A stretch of 64,000 nt of DNA from Microglena sp. YARC (lineage: Eukaryota > Chlorophyta > Chlorophyceae > Chlamydomonadales > Chlamydomonadaceae): the NCBI GenBank assembly GCA_022414725.1, contig CM039464.1, forward strand, positions 42,788,462 through 42,852,461, read 5' to 3'. Made by a program: the position numbers and the translations under genes. How positions within the stretch are numbered: the first letter of the stretch is position 1; each line of letters opens with the position of its first letter. Shown piece after piece: positions 19,945-30,740 of this stretch. The notes below the pieces were generated by a model. That model was not told the DNA's origin, ran no database searches, and saw only the letters and a list, made by a program, of their open reading frames with translations.

Positions 19945-21400
19945 AATCAGATCAGGAATACTGTTTTGGTCGGGTCAGGTTGGCCAGGTCAACAACAGGA
20001 GTAGTGCTGGTCAGGTTAGGTCAGGAATAATGCTTTGGTCAGGTCAGGAATCAACGTCAAGTATAATGTTGGTCAAGTAAGGCCAGGAATAATGTTTTGG
20101 TCAGGTCAGGTCAGGTTGGCCTGGGCAGGAATCAACGTCAAGAATCATGGTGGTCAGGTTAGGTGAGGAATACTGCTTTGGTCAGGTCAGGAGTCAAATT
20201 CAGGAATACTGTTTTGGTCAGGTCAGGTCAGGTTAGCCTGGTCAGGAATCATGTTGGCCAGGTTAAGTCAGGAATAATGCTTTGGTCAGGTCAGGAATCA
20301 AAGTCAGGAATACTGTTTTGGCCAGGTCAGGTTGGCCTGGTCAGGAATCAACGTCAGGAGTAATATTAGTCAAGTAAGGCCAGGAATAATGTTTTGGTTA
20401 GGCCATGTCGGCCAGAGCAGGAATCAACAACAGGAGTAATGTTTTGGTCAGGGTAGGTCAAGAATGATGTTTTGGTTAGGTCAGGTCAGGTTGGCCAGGC
20501 CAGGAATAAACAACAGGAGTAGTGCTGGTCAGGTTAGGTCAGGAATACTGTTTTGGTCGGGTCAGGTTGGCCAGGTCAACAACAGGAGTAGTGCTGGTCA
20601 GGTTAGGTCAGGAATACTGTTTTGGTCGGGTCAGGTTGGCCAGGTCAACAACAGGAGTAGTGCTGGTCAGGTAAGGTCAGGAATAATGCTTTGGTCAGGT
20701 CAGGAATCAACGTCAAGTATAATGTTGGTCAAGTAAGGCCAGGAATAATGTTTTGGTCAGGTCAGGTCAGGTTGGCCTGGGCAGGAATCAACGTCAAGAA
20801 TCATGGTGGTCAGGTTAGGTGAGGAATACTGCTTTGGTCAGGTCAGGAGTCAAATTCAGGAATACTGTTTTGGTCAGGTCAGGTCAGGTTAGCCTGGTCA
20901 GGAATCATGTTGGTCAGGTTAAGTCAGGAATAATGCTTTGGTCAGGTCAGGAATCAAAGTCAGGAATACTGTTTTGGCCAGGTCAGGTTGACCTGGTCAG
21001 GAATCAACGTCAGGAGTAATGTTAGTCAAGTAAGGCCAGGAATAATGTTTTGGTTAGGCCATGTCGGCCAGAGCAGGAATCAACAACAGGAGTAATGTTT
21101 TGGTCAGGGTAGGTCAGGAATGATGTTTTGGTTAGGTCAGGTCAGGTTGGCCAGGCCAGGAATAAACAACAGGAGTAGTGCTGGTCAGGTTAGGTCAGGA
21201 ATACTGTTTTGGTCGGGTCAGGTTGGCCAGGTCAACAACAGGAGTAGTGCTGGTCAGGTTAGGTCAGGAATACTGTTTTGGTCGGGTCAGGTTGGCCAGG
21301 TCAACAACAGGAGTAGTGCTGGTCAGGTTAGGTCAGGTCAGGTTGGCCAGGCCAGGAATAAACAACAGGAATTCTCAGGTCAGGGATCAATGACAAACTC
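19945..21400. repeat. GGTCAGG satellite with 656-bp higher-order repeat
   Basis: Units of about 25-35 bp built on GGTCAGGTCAGGAAT and AATGTTTTGGTCAGG. A block starting near 20010 is repeated almost verbatim 656 bp later (20163-20363 corresponds to 20819-21019). No gene on either strand. Confidence 0.85.
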
Positions 21401-21845
21401 ATAATGTTGTTGTCAGTGTTTTTACATGTTCCACTGGTTTTACATGTTATAGTGGTATTATATGTTACACTGTTTTTACATGTTACCGAGGTTTATATGC
21501 AATGCTGCTGTCAGGGGTTCATGGTTTGGTAACATGGTTTAACAGCTTTCAGGCGGCCCATTGTCTGCCGGCGGGGTTAACGGTGGCAGTACAAGCCCTA
21601 CCACACCACACTCCTAAGAACAGAATGCCATCACATGGGTAGTACAGGCCCTACTACACCACACTCCCGAACACAGAATGCCATCACATGGGTAGTACAA
21701 GCCCTACTACACCACACTCCTAAGTGCAGAATGCAATCACATGGCTAGTACAAGCCCTACTACACCACACTTCTGAGCACAGAACGCAATCACATAGGTA
21801 GTACAGGCCCTACAACACCACACTTCTGGGCATATAATGCAATCA
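21400..21845. repeat. Short tandem arrays: ACATGTT and 57-bp units
   Basis: 21415-21495 has TTTTTACATGTT units. 21585-21840 has about five copies of a ~57-bp unit with GTACAAGCCCTACTACACCA and CAGAATGCAATCACATGG. Confidence 0.8.
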
Positions 21846-21849
21846 TGGA

Positions 21850-22475
21850 ATTCCAGAATAGCACGGAAGCCAGGGCTCTTATTTTCAAACTGAAAGTGGG
21901 TTTTTTCTAGCATTATGGTTTTAGGCCTCCTCCAGGGACAGCGTTTTAGTGCTTTTACAGCTTTTGTAGCCTTCATAGCTTGTTAGGGCCATTTAGGAAA
22001 AAACAAAACATACTTTTTGTTTTATTTTTTTATAGCGATATGTTTGCCAAAACGGGGTCAAAACTAGCGTTAGCTATATATAGCGTTGTAAAATGCCCTG
22101 ATGGTAGCAAGGGCTAATATTTGTGTGCATTGTTTTTGTCACTGCATGGCGAAGCAGGGTCCGGCTAAAGTAGTCAGAAATGCCCCCCCCCCAACCCCCC
22201 CTGGGTTCTGCGGGGTTCGGGGGCAGCACGTCCCACTGGGGACACACCGAGTTGCTCATTTTTTTTTAATGGAGCCCCCCCTTCTGGGGGGCGGGAGCCC
22301 CTAGGGTCACCGCTTTGTCTAAGTGCCTGTCTGTCTCTCGGTCCGTCACGTTCCAACTCCAGGCCTTATAAACCAACTCTCCAACTTTCCAAACCTCGGA
22401 CAGCTGCAACTTCGTCGCCGATTTCTAACCCACTCCTCCAATATCCTGCGTCGCTTGCGCCTAGAACTTGTCGAC
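21850..22475 (+). repeat. Dispersed repeat family D, copy 2
   Basis: From AGGCCTCCTCCAGGGACAGC through CCAAAACGGGGTCAAAACTA and AGCTATATATAGCG to GGAGCCCCCCCTTCTGGGG and TGCGTCGCTTGCGCC. Related copies: about 16130-17060 (rearranged), 33575-33790 (reverse), 55990-56395 and 57048-57297. The GGAGCCCC(N)nGGGGGCGGGAGCCCC block forms a strong hairpin. No coding capacity seen. Confidence 0.6.
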
Positions 22476-22483
22476 CTTTATGG

Positions 22484-22641
22484 CAACTTCTAGGCAGCTC
22501 CTTCAGGCAGCCGCTGGAATGATTCACAGGATTTCAGTAGTGCTGAAAGGCTAACTCTATCAGCGTCCAAGAGCACTAGGTTGCTCCAGGTTTGGCTGCC
22601 TAGCAAGCCAGGGGAGCTGCCTAGAAGCTGCTGCTCATAGC
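22484..22641. mobile_element. Foldback MITE family F, copy 1
   Basis: Inverted ends AACTTCTAGGCAGCTCC and GGGAGCTGCCTAGAAGCTGC, about 158 bp. Other copies: 33827-33990 and 54021-54188. Confidence 0.65.
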
Positions 22642-22649
22642 CGAAAAGA

Positions 22650-22965
22650 GAAGCTATGGTGGCACACCAGCATAGCTGATACATGCAAGCACCATCGGTG
22701 CTGACAAATTGAAGCTCTATTGTTGCTGATAAGCTCCAAGCCCCCAACAGTGAATTCTTGTGGTGGTGGTGTAGTGGTGATAAGGTCTTGTAGTCCTTCT
22801 ATTGCCAATGGCTTTTGTTCTCTTCACTACTTGCAACGAACATTAAATCAAGGAACATTAGTGATGATAAATGTAGGGCATGGCAGCCCCAAACCAGTGT
22901 TTTTATTTCAGCTTTCTGTTGGCCAGGTTGAGTAGCTACTTGGGCTACTCAAGTCTGACTTCAGG
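22650..22965. other. No gene seen
   Basis: Contains short GGTGGTGGTG and a plus-strand open stretch without recognised homology or splice logic. Confidence 0.4.
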
Positions 22966-22969
22966 ATTG

Positions 22970-23364
22970 TATCTCCGTTTTGCAAATGGCTCAATGGTTG
23001 AGCTCAGGGTTATTCAAAGCGCGCGCTTTTGAGCGCTGACTTTTTGACCCCCTTTGCGCTCTAAGCGCAGTTTTTTGCAACCCCTTGTGGGCGCTGCAAG
23101 CAATTTTTGCGTTTTTTGCACTACAAAGCGCAGTTTTTTTGTTTTCAAGTGCGCTAAAGCGCTGGCCAATTTGGCCATTTGAAGTACCCTGGTTGAGCTC
23201 CTTGAACGAAGAAGGTGCCGGGTTTGAATTCCTACAGGTGCGCTTTAGTGTTCGTGGTCGCTGTCAACCGCCATGGTAGCATTGTCCAGGTAAAGTAGCA
23301 GCCCGTTCCATAACGCCGTAAGAAGGAGCTCCCTTAATACCACGCCCCACCGGGCGTTATCATT
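22970..23364 (+). mobile_element. tRNA-derived SINE, copy S5, split by hAT MITE
   Basis: Head TGGCTCAATGGTTGAGCTC then, after the MITE, CTTGAACGAAGAAGGTGCCG, B-box-like GGGTTTGAATTCC, and the body GTCGCTGTCAACCGCC to CACCGGGCGTTATCATTCC. Removing 23005-23191 and one 8-bp duplicate restores a head collinear with S1. Confidence 0.8.
23005..23191 (+). mobile_element. Non-autonomous hAT-like MITE, copy 2
   Basis: 187 bp, ends CAGGGTTATTCAAAG and TTTGAAGTACCCTG, with the 8-bp duplication GTTGAGCT at 22997-23004 and 23192-23199. Interior GCGC palindromes and GCACTACAAAGCGCAG match copy 1 at 15314-15499. Confidence 0.85.
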
Positions 23365-23810
23365 CCAGTTTCCCAGGATTGTCTAGTAGCCATTGCAAGG
23401 TGGAGCGCGGAGCCCGAGGGGTTCATGCGTCGCCATGCAACGATGGAATGGCGACGTGACGTTGAAAAAATAAGCACTGAAACGAACCCACCTTCTGGGC
23501 GTAGTAGTGGCGAGTGAGAGTTGACCAAGAGTGGCGGAGTAAACAAGGATAGTACAAATAAGGGTAGTAAAAACACTGTAAAATCCACTGTTTTGTTTCG
23601 ACGACACCTAGCCATTCAATCGCTGCATGGCGAAGCATGGGTCCGGCTAAACAAGTCGAAAAAATTCCCCACGAGTGGCTACGTCCAATGCATGGACGAT
23701 CTGGTCACTCACAACATAAACATTTACACAACCTCCCACCCACCCCCACCCACCTCACGCTCCCCACTCCACCCTCCCCTGCACACCCTGAAGCCCCAAA
23801 AGCAACCCAC
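23365..23810 (-). repeat. Downstream array of exon 23811-23939
   Basis: On the minus strand, a copy of the last ~50 nt of the exon (TCACTCGCCACTACTACGCC then CAGAAG|GTGGGTTC) ends at 23492, 319 bp downstream of the real donor. The rest holds the CTGCATGGCGAAGCATGGG dispersed repeat and a CCCACCCACC-rich stretch. Confidence 0.6.
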
Positions 23811-23939
23811 CTTCTGCGCGTAGTAGTGGCGAGTGAGAGTAGCCCATGAGTGGCGGAGTAGCAATAGCAGAAGCCGCTTGGAAGCTGCCACAAAGCCATG
23901 CTCACGTGCACGCTCCAGGCGGGCCTGCCTCTGGCCAAC
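23811..23939 (-). CDS. Minus-gene exon 7: basic helical segment
   Basis: 43 codons, phase 0. Acceptor GCCAACCTCAG|GTTGGCC, donor CAGAAG|GTGGGTTG. Reads VGQRQARLERAREHGFVAAS, KRLLLLLLRHSWATLTRHYY, AQK. The basic amphipathic helix with a W and HYY near the end is vaguely like centrin- or calmodulin-binding helices; I do not claim a family. One decoy copy of the donor edge lies downstream. Confidence 0.6.
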
Positions 23940-23944
23940 CTGAG

Positions 23945-24289
23945 GTTGGCATCAGGTGAGGTGAGGGGGATGGGATGGGAGGTGAAGTGAGGGGGGGAGT
24001 TGAGGTGAGGGGAAGGGGATGGGATGGGATGGGAGGTGAGGAGTGCAAGGGGACGTACAAGTGGTTTGTCAGGTACATGAGATGTTTGAGGTGCAAGTGG
24101 TGATCTGGGTATGATGATGATGTGGGTATGGTGATCTGGGTACGAGTGGTGGTGGTGATCTGGGTATGATGATGATGTGGGTATGGTGATCTGGGTAAGA
24201 GTGGTGGTGGTGTTATGGGTATGATGGTGATCTGGGTATGGTGATCTGGGTATGGTGATCTGGGTACGAGTGGTGGTGGTGATCTGGGT

Positions 24290-24337
<48 letters not shown>

Positions 24338-24600
24338 TGGGTATGGTGATCTGGGTAAGAGTGGTGGTGGTGATCTGGGTATGATGATGATGTGGGTATG
24401 GTGATTTGGCGATGAGTGATGGTGGTGATCTGGGTATGATGATGATGTGGGTATGGTGATCTAGGTACGAGTGATGATGATGATGTAGGTATGATGATCT
24501 GGCTACGAGTGATGGTGGTGATCTGGGTATGATGATGATGGTGATCTGGGTATGATGATGATGATGATGATCTGGGTATGGTGATATGGCAATGAGTGTC
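23945..24600. repeat. GATGATGTGGGTATGGTGATCTGGGTA minisatellite
   Basis: GGGATGGGATGGGAGGTGA units to about 24060, then GATCTGGGTATGATGATG units with a pure (GAT)n run at about 24289-24336. The long minus-strand open frame across this is repeat-derived. Confidence 0.8.
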
Positions 24601-24626
24601 GGGCAAGGTACTATCCAGTAGTAGTA

Positions 24627-25225
24627 GAGCTGGGCACATAAATGGTTTACACAGAGCTGGGCACATAAATGGTTTTGCACAGAGCTGGGCACATAAATGC
24701 TTTACACAGAGCTGGGCACATAAATGCTTTACACAGAGCTGGGCACATAAATGGTTTACACAGAGCTGGGCACATAAATGCTTTACACAGAGCTGGGCAC
24801 ATAAATGGTTTACACAGAGCTGGGCACATAAATGGTTTACGCAGAGCTGGGCACATAAATGGTTAACACAGAGCTGGGCACATAAATGGTTAACACAGAG
24901 CTGGGCACATAAATGGTTAACACAGAGCTGGGCACATAAATGGTTAACACAGAGCTGGGCACATAAATGGTTAACACAGAGCTGGGCACATAAATGGTTA
25001 ACACAGAGCTGGGCACATAAGTGGTTTACACAGAGCTGGGCACATAAATGGTTAACACAGAGCTGGGCACATAAATGGTTGCCACAGAGCTGGGCACATA
25101 AATGGTTAACACAGAGCGGGGCACATAAATGGTTAACACAGAGCTGGGCACATAAATGGTTAACACAGAGCTGGGCACATAAATGGTTTACACAGAGCTG
25201 GGCACATAAATGGTTAACACAGACC
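24627..25225. repeat. 27-bp tandem array (AGAGCTGGGCACATAAATGG)
   Basis: About 22 copies of a 27-bp unit ending in TTTACAC or TTAACAC. Because 27 is a multiple of 3, a frame stays open for the whole array. I see no splice or start context and treat it as non-coding. Confidence 0.85.
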
Positions 25226-25289
25226 AGATGTCCTGGTTATGAAACCTCCGATTTATTCTCCCCAGCTTCTACTTATATTCCACAGGACA

Positions 25290-25925
25290 ATGATGATGAT
25301 TATGTCATATCCTGTATTTCACACGATAACTTGATGATGTGCCATATCCTGTATTTCACACGATAACTTGATGATGTGCCATATCCTGTATTTCACACGA
25401 TAACTTGATGATGTGCCATATCCTGTATTTCACACGATAACTTGATGATGTGCCATGTCCTGTATTTCACACGATAACTTGATGATGTGCCATATCCTGT
25501 ATTTCACACGATAACTTGATGATGTGCCATATCCTGTATTTCACACGATAACTTGATGATGTGCCATATCCTGTATTTCACACGATAACTTGATGATGTG
25601 CCATATCCTGTATTTCACACGATAACTTGATGATGTGCCATATCCTGTATTTCACACGATAACTTGATGATGTGCCATATCCTGTATTTCACACGATAAC
25701 TTGATGATGTGCCATATCCTGTATTTCACACGATAACTTGATGATGTGCCATATCCTGTATTTCACACGATAACTTGATGATGTGCCATATCCTGTATTT
25801 CACACGATAACTTGATGATGTGCCATATCCTGTATTTCACACGATAACTTGATGATGTGCCATATCCTGTATTTCACACGATAACTTGATGATGTGCCAT
25901 ATCCTGTATTTCACAGGATAACCTG
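25290..25925. repeat. 37-bp tandem array
   Basis: About 17 nearly identical copies of a 37-bp unit (GATAACTTGATGATGTGCCA then TATCCTGTATTTCACAC), with no variable spacers. Not a CRISPR. Confidence 0.9.
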
Positions 25926-26945
25926 ATTATATGCCATAACCTATATTTAACACAATATGGTACAGAGGGGGCGACTTGCAGAGGAAGAAGAACTTGCACT
26001 TGAACATGGCTCCAGGTCCTGTGTTTCACAGGATATGGTACGGAGGGGGTGACTTGCAGAGGAAGAAGAACTTGCACTTGAACACGGCTCCAGGTCCTGT
26101 ATTTCACAGGATAACCTGAATATATGCAATATCCTGTTTTTCACAGGATATGGTACAGAGGGGGTTACTTGCAGAGGAAGAAGAACTAGTACTTGAACAT
26201 GGCTTCAGGTCTCAAGCCATCAATTTGGCTGCTCGCAGTCTTCTGCAGTAACGTTAACAAACAACATTAGGCGTCTGCCCGTCTACAGAATACTATTCGT
26301 TCCCCTGCGAAATACTAGGACTTGAGCTTGGTTACATGGCACAATCCAGCAATTTGGCTGCTCGCTGTTTTTGGTAAAGTACAAGGACAAATGTAATCAT
26401 CCTCAAGTCATGTTATCAGGTTATTCGGTTAAATACAGGACATGGTATATAATCAGGTAGTCCTGTATTTCACAAGATAGGCTCATTATATGCCATACTC
26501 TGTATTTAACAGGATAACCTGATTATATGCCATATCCTGTATTTCACAGGATAAGGTGATGATATGCCATGTGGATGATTACATTTGTCCTTGTACTCTA
26601 CCGAAGACAGCGAGCAGCCAAATTGTTGGATTGTGCCATGTAACCAAGTTCAAGTTCAAGCATTTTGCAGGGGAACGAATAGTATTCTGCAGACGGGCAG
26701 ACGCCTAATGTTGTTTGTTAACGTTACTGCAGAAGACTGCGAGCAGCCAAATTGATGGCTGGAGACCTGGAGCCATGATCAAGTACAGGTTCTTCTTCCT
26801 CTGCAAGTCACCCCCTCTGTACCATATCCTGTGAAATACAGGATATGGCATATAATCAGGTTATCCTGTGAAATACAGGACCTGGAGCCATGTTCAAGCA
26901 CAAGTTCTTCTTCCTCTGCAAGTCACCCCCTCTGTACCATATGTA
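25926..26945. repeat. Long imperfect inverted repeat
   Basis: 26213-26397 is the reverse complement of 26575-26765 at roughly 93% by eye, including AGTCTTCTGCAGTAACG and GAATACTATTCGTTCCCC. Outer arms continue as ~90-bp units (TTGCAGAGGAAGAAGAACTT, left 25960-26210) and their inverse (right 26760-26940). The central ~175 bp is built from TATCCTGTATTTCAC units. Confidence 0.8.
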
Positions 26946-27157
26946 TAGGGACCGGTAAATCACATGATGGTGACCAAATGCGAGTATGCTATCATATGAT
27001 ATTGTATATAAATGATCACTTTGGCCTAGTCAGATAACCGGCATCATATGATACCATACAAATTGCATCATATGATATTGTATATCAATTATAACTTTGG
27101 CCTAGTCAGACAGCCAGCATCATATGATATCATATGATGACATGTTGCCGTTCCCTA
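26946..27157 (+). mobile_element. MITE family A, copy 2
   Basis: 212 bp from TAGGGACCGG to CCGTTCCCTA, perfect or near-perfect inverted termini. The interior has ATCATATGAT palindromes and two copies of TTTGGCCTAGTCAGA. It abuts the last exon-edge copy of the array at 27165. Confidence 0.8.
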
Positions 27158-27164
27158 CATATGC

Positions 27165-28037
27165 ACCATCTCTTTCACTATAGAGTCCAGGTTGGCCTTG
27201 AGCAACCACCATCAACCCCCCTGCTTGCGACAATTCTTCTTCTTTTTCTTCTTTCTCTCCACCTCCCCCCCCTTCCCCCACCCATGCTCCTATCTCTACC
27301 ACCACCTAGCCCACTTCAAGCAGCCCCCTCACCTCTACCATCCCTTGCCCTATACAGTCCAAGTTGGCCTTAAGTGACCCCCTTCAACCACCCTGCATGC
27401 AACATTTCTTCTTATTTCTCCTCTTTCTCTCCACCTACACCCCATCCCCCCCCCTATCTACCACCACCTAGTCCACTTCAAGCAGCCCCCTCACCTCTAC
27501 CATCTCTTGCACTATACAGTTTAGGTTGGCCTTGAGCTCCCTCTATATCCACCCTGCATGCTACACTTCTTCTTTTTTCTCTCCACCTCCATCCCCTCCC
27601 CCCAGCCCCCAAAACACACGACCTGCCCCCCTCTACCACCACCTAGTCCACTTCAAGCAGACACCTCACCTGTACCATCTCTTGCACTATACAGTTTAGG
27701 TTGGCCTTGAGCTCCCCCTTCAACCACCCTGCATGCGACATTTCTTCTTGTTTTTCCTCTTTCCCTCCACCTACACCCCATCCCCCTAGACCCCCCCCCT
27801 CTCTACCACCACCTAGTCCACTTCAAGCAGCCCCCTCACCTCTACCATCTCTTGCACTATACAGTCTAGGCTAGACCTAGTAGGTTGGGCCTTGAGATCC
27901 CCCTATATCCACCCTGCATGCTTCACTTCTTCTTCTTTATCTCCACCTCCATCTCCTACCCCCAGCCCCCCCCCCCCCCCAAACACACGACCTGCCCCCT
28001 CTACCACCACCTAGTCCACCTCAAGCAGACACCTCAC
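27165..28037 (-). repeat. Downstream array: 3'-edge copies of exon 28038-29081
   Basis: On the minus strand the unit holds the exon end (GAGCTCAAGGCCAACCT, TGTATAGTGCAAGAGATGG) plus a GTGAGG donor and ~120 nt of intron. Donor edges lie at 27333, 27495, 27670 and 27840, with a worn copy at 27165, for a period of 162-198 bp. Several units also carry a GCATGCAG|GGTGG acceptor-like sequence, so each looks like a potential mini-exon. Confidence 0.85.
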
Positions 28038-29081
28038 CTGTACCATCTCTTGCACTATACAGTCCAGGTTGGCCTTGAGCTCCCCTTCCAGTGCCGCCAC
28101 AGTGTCTGACCTCACCACCCAAGGACATGGCTCCAAACCGAGTAGCACAGCCTCCAGCCTCTGCACCAGGGGTTCCTGTTGGTGGAGCTGCCTGGAAGCT
28201 GCCCCACCAGGCAGCACAGTTTCTGACGGGTGCAAAACGGGATCCTGTCGGTGAAGCTGCCTGGAAGCTGCACCGCCAGGCAGCACAGCTTCTAGTGGGC
28301 GCAAAACGGGGTCCTGTTGGTGAAGCTGCCTGGAAGCTGCCCCGCCAGGCAGAACAGCTTCAAGCGGGTGCAAAAGCGAATCACCTTGATGTAGCTGTCG
28401 TTGTGGGAGGTTGACAGAGGGGAGTAGCTGCCTGGAAGCTACCCCACTGGGTGTGTACCTCCGCAGCCCTGCGTCCATGGACGCTGCGGTTGGGAGGAGG
28501 GCTGCTCCCAGCGTGCCGGTGCTAGCTGTGTGTGGGCCCGCCAGCCTGGCCAGGGTGTGGCCAGAGGAGGAGGTGTCTGAGCGTGTACGATTAGAGGGCA
28601 GTCGGCTTGGGGTGAGCCTGGCAGAGGCTGATGCTGTGGGGATGCGCTCAGAGGGGGGCCTAGGACGAGGGGGGGTCGCCAAGCCCCCACCTCCTGATAG
28701 AGAGGTGAAGGGAGGTAGCAAGGGGGGAAGGTGGAAATAGGAGGGGGACTGAGGGGCTGACTGGGCACGCAGGGTGGCAGGCCCCTGTCTGTTTGTCTTT
28801 GGACTCTGGAAGGGGTTGCAGCTAGGGCATGCATCTGGCTTGGGCGAGAGGGGGTCCTGGGGCGCATCAGGGGCCTGGGGTCGCGTCTCGCCTCCCTCCC
28901 TGGCAGCGGCACTACAGTGCAGTACGCGGCTGCCTGGAGGGTGACTCTCCTCACCCTCTCCTTCGTCCGCACCCCAATCATTGTCGAAGGGGTCAAGCTC
29001 TTGGAAGGGGGACTCTGGGGTGGGGGCCTCAGCGGTGGGGTCTAGCAGGACACCTAGGGCTTGCAGGCGGTTCAAGCAGGC
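28038..29081 (-). CDS. Minus-gene exon 6: large Pro/Ser/Ala-rich exon with 23-aa repeats
   Basis: 348 codons, phase 0 at both ends. Acceptor CTACACAG|GCCTGC, donor GTACAG|GTGAGG. Starts ACLNRLQALGVLLDP, then an acidic patch (FDNDWGADEGEGEE), a long Pro/Ser/Arg low-complexity stretch, then about four copies of a 23-residue repeat around LPGGAASRQLHQQDP (roughly residues 225-315). It ends ALEGELKANLDCIVQEMVQ, probably helical. I recognise no family. The exon is flanked on both sides by arrays of its own edges. The repeat-encoding DNA is almost identical to the terminus of foldback MITE family F. Confidence 0.65.
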
Positions 29082-29499
29082 CTGTGTAGATTTGAGTGCA
29101 ATGCATTGTTACTGATTAATACAAGCTGTATAGCAAGTCGTGGGTTTTACCAACTAATTTATTATTCGGAGGGGAGGAGGAGGAGGAGGGGGGGGGGGGG
29201 GGGGGGGCTTAGCTGTGGGTTTCTAGCATGACACCTAGGGCTTGCAGGCGGTTCAAGCAGGCCTGTGTAAAGATGTGTGCAATGCATTGTTACTGATTAA
29301 TACAAGCTGTATAGCAAGTCGTGGTTTTACCAACTAATTTATTGTTTGGAGGGGAGGGGGCTCAGCGATGGGTTCAAGCAGGACACCTAGGGCTTGAAGG
29401 CTGTGCAAGCAGGCCTGTGTAAAGATGTGTGCAATGCATTGTTACTGATTAATACAAGCTGTATAGCAAGTCGTGGTTTTACCAACTAATTTATTGTTT

Positions 29500-29534
<35 letters not shown>

Positions 29535-29625
29535 CTCAGCAGTAGGGGTCTAGCATAACACCTAGGGCTTGCAGGCGGTTCAAGCATGCCTGTGCCGAGA
29601 TGTGTGCAATGCATTTTTGGTGATG
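29082..29625 (-). repeat. Upstream array: 5'-edge copies of exon 28038-29081, with G tracts
   Basis: Minus-strand copies of the acceptor plus ~45 nt of the exon (GCCTGCTTGAACCGCCTGC, AAGCCCTAGGTGT) have edges at 29262, 29414 and 29589, spaced 181, 152 and 175 bp. Two units contain long G runs (29188-29207 and 29503-29534). Confidence 0.85.
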
Positions 29626-30740
29626 ATGGTTATCTTTGGTGATGAATGATTGGTGATTTGATGATAGTTATTTTTGGTGATGATGGAGATTGATTTGATG
29701 ATGGTTATTTTTTGTGATGATGATGATTGGTGATTTGATGATGGTTATTTTTGGTGATGATGGAGATTTGATTTGATGATGGTGATTTTTGGTGTTGATG
29801 ATACAACCCTAGTTCCCTCCTGGACTCCAAATGTGGCCTTGCCTTGACGGACTCAAGGGGGACTTATAAACAGCACACATACCGATTTACAAAAGTAAAG
29901 CATCCCTATTATTACTGATGAACCCAGGACAGGGGCTAATGCTGTCGATCCTGATGCTGTCAATGATGTCAATGCTAATGCTGTCATTGGGGCTAATAAT
30001 CTCAATGCTAATGCTGTTAATGCTGATGCTGTCAATGATGTCAATGCTAATGCTGTAAACGGGGCTAATTTTGTCAATGCTGTCAATGCTAATGCTGTCT
30101 ATGCAAATGCTGTCAATGCTGATGCTGTCAATGCTGATGCTGTCAATGCTGATGCTGTCAATGATGTCAATGCTGATGCTGTCAATGATGTCGATGCTAA
30201 TGCTGTAAACGGGGCTAATGCTGTCAATGCTGTCAATGCTAATGCTTTCAATGCAAATGCTGTCAATGCTGATGCTGTCAATGCTGATGCAGTCAATGCT
30301 GATGCTGTCAATGATGTCAATGCTAATGCTGTCAATGCAAACGCTGTCAATGCTGTCAATACTGATGCTGTCAATACTGTCAATGCAGCAACACAGTGCA
30401 GGGGCTAATGCTGTCAATACTGTCAATGCAGCAACACAGTGCAGGGGCTAATGCTGTCAATACTGTCAATGCAGCAACACAGTGCAGGGGCTAATGCTGT
30501 CAATACTGTCAATGCAGCAACACAGTGCAGGGGCTAATGCTGTCAATACTGTCCATGCAGCAACGCAGTGCAGGGGCTAATGCTGTCAATACTGTCAATG
30601 CAGCAACACAGTGCAGGGGCTAATGCTGTCAATACTGCCAATGCAGCAACACAGTGCAGGGGCTAATGCTGTCAATACTGTCAATGCAGCAACACAGTGC
30701 AGGGGCTAATGCTGTCAATGCTGTCAATGTCGGGGAGCAC
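29626..30740. repeat. TGATGATGG and AATGCTGTC minisatellites
   Basis: 29620-29800 has TGATGATGGTTATTTTTGG units. 29935-30360 has AATGCTGTC nonamer units. 30365-30735 has eight ~43-bp units with GCAACACAGTGCAGGGGCTA. Open frames here are repeat artefacts. Confidence 0.8.

Noticed and set aside
20163..21019. Two identical 66-codon frames in the GGTCAGG array
   Set aside because: Duplicated by the 656-bp higher-order repeat; no coding features.
24596..25366. 256-codon plus-strand frame with nine-residue SWAHKWLTQ repeats
   Set aside because: The 27-bp unit keeps any stop-free frame open; there is no start context, splice site or flanking coding sequence.
25290..25925. Possible CRISPR-like array
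   Set aside because: Units are directly adjacent 37-bp repeats without variable spacers, in a eukaryotic intron context.
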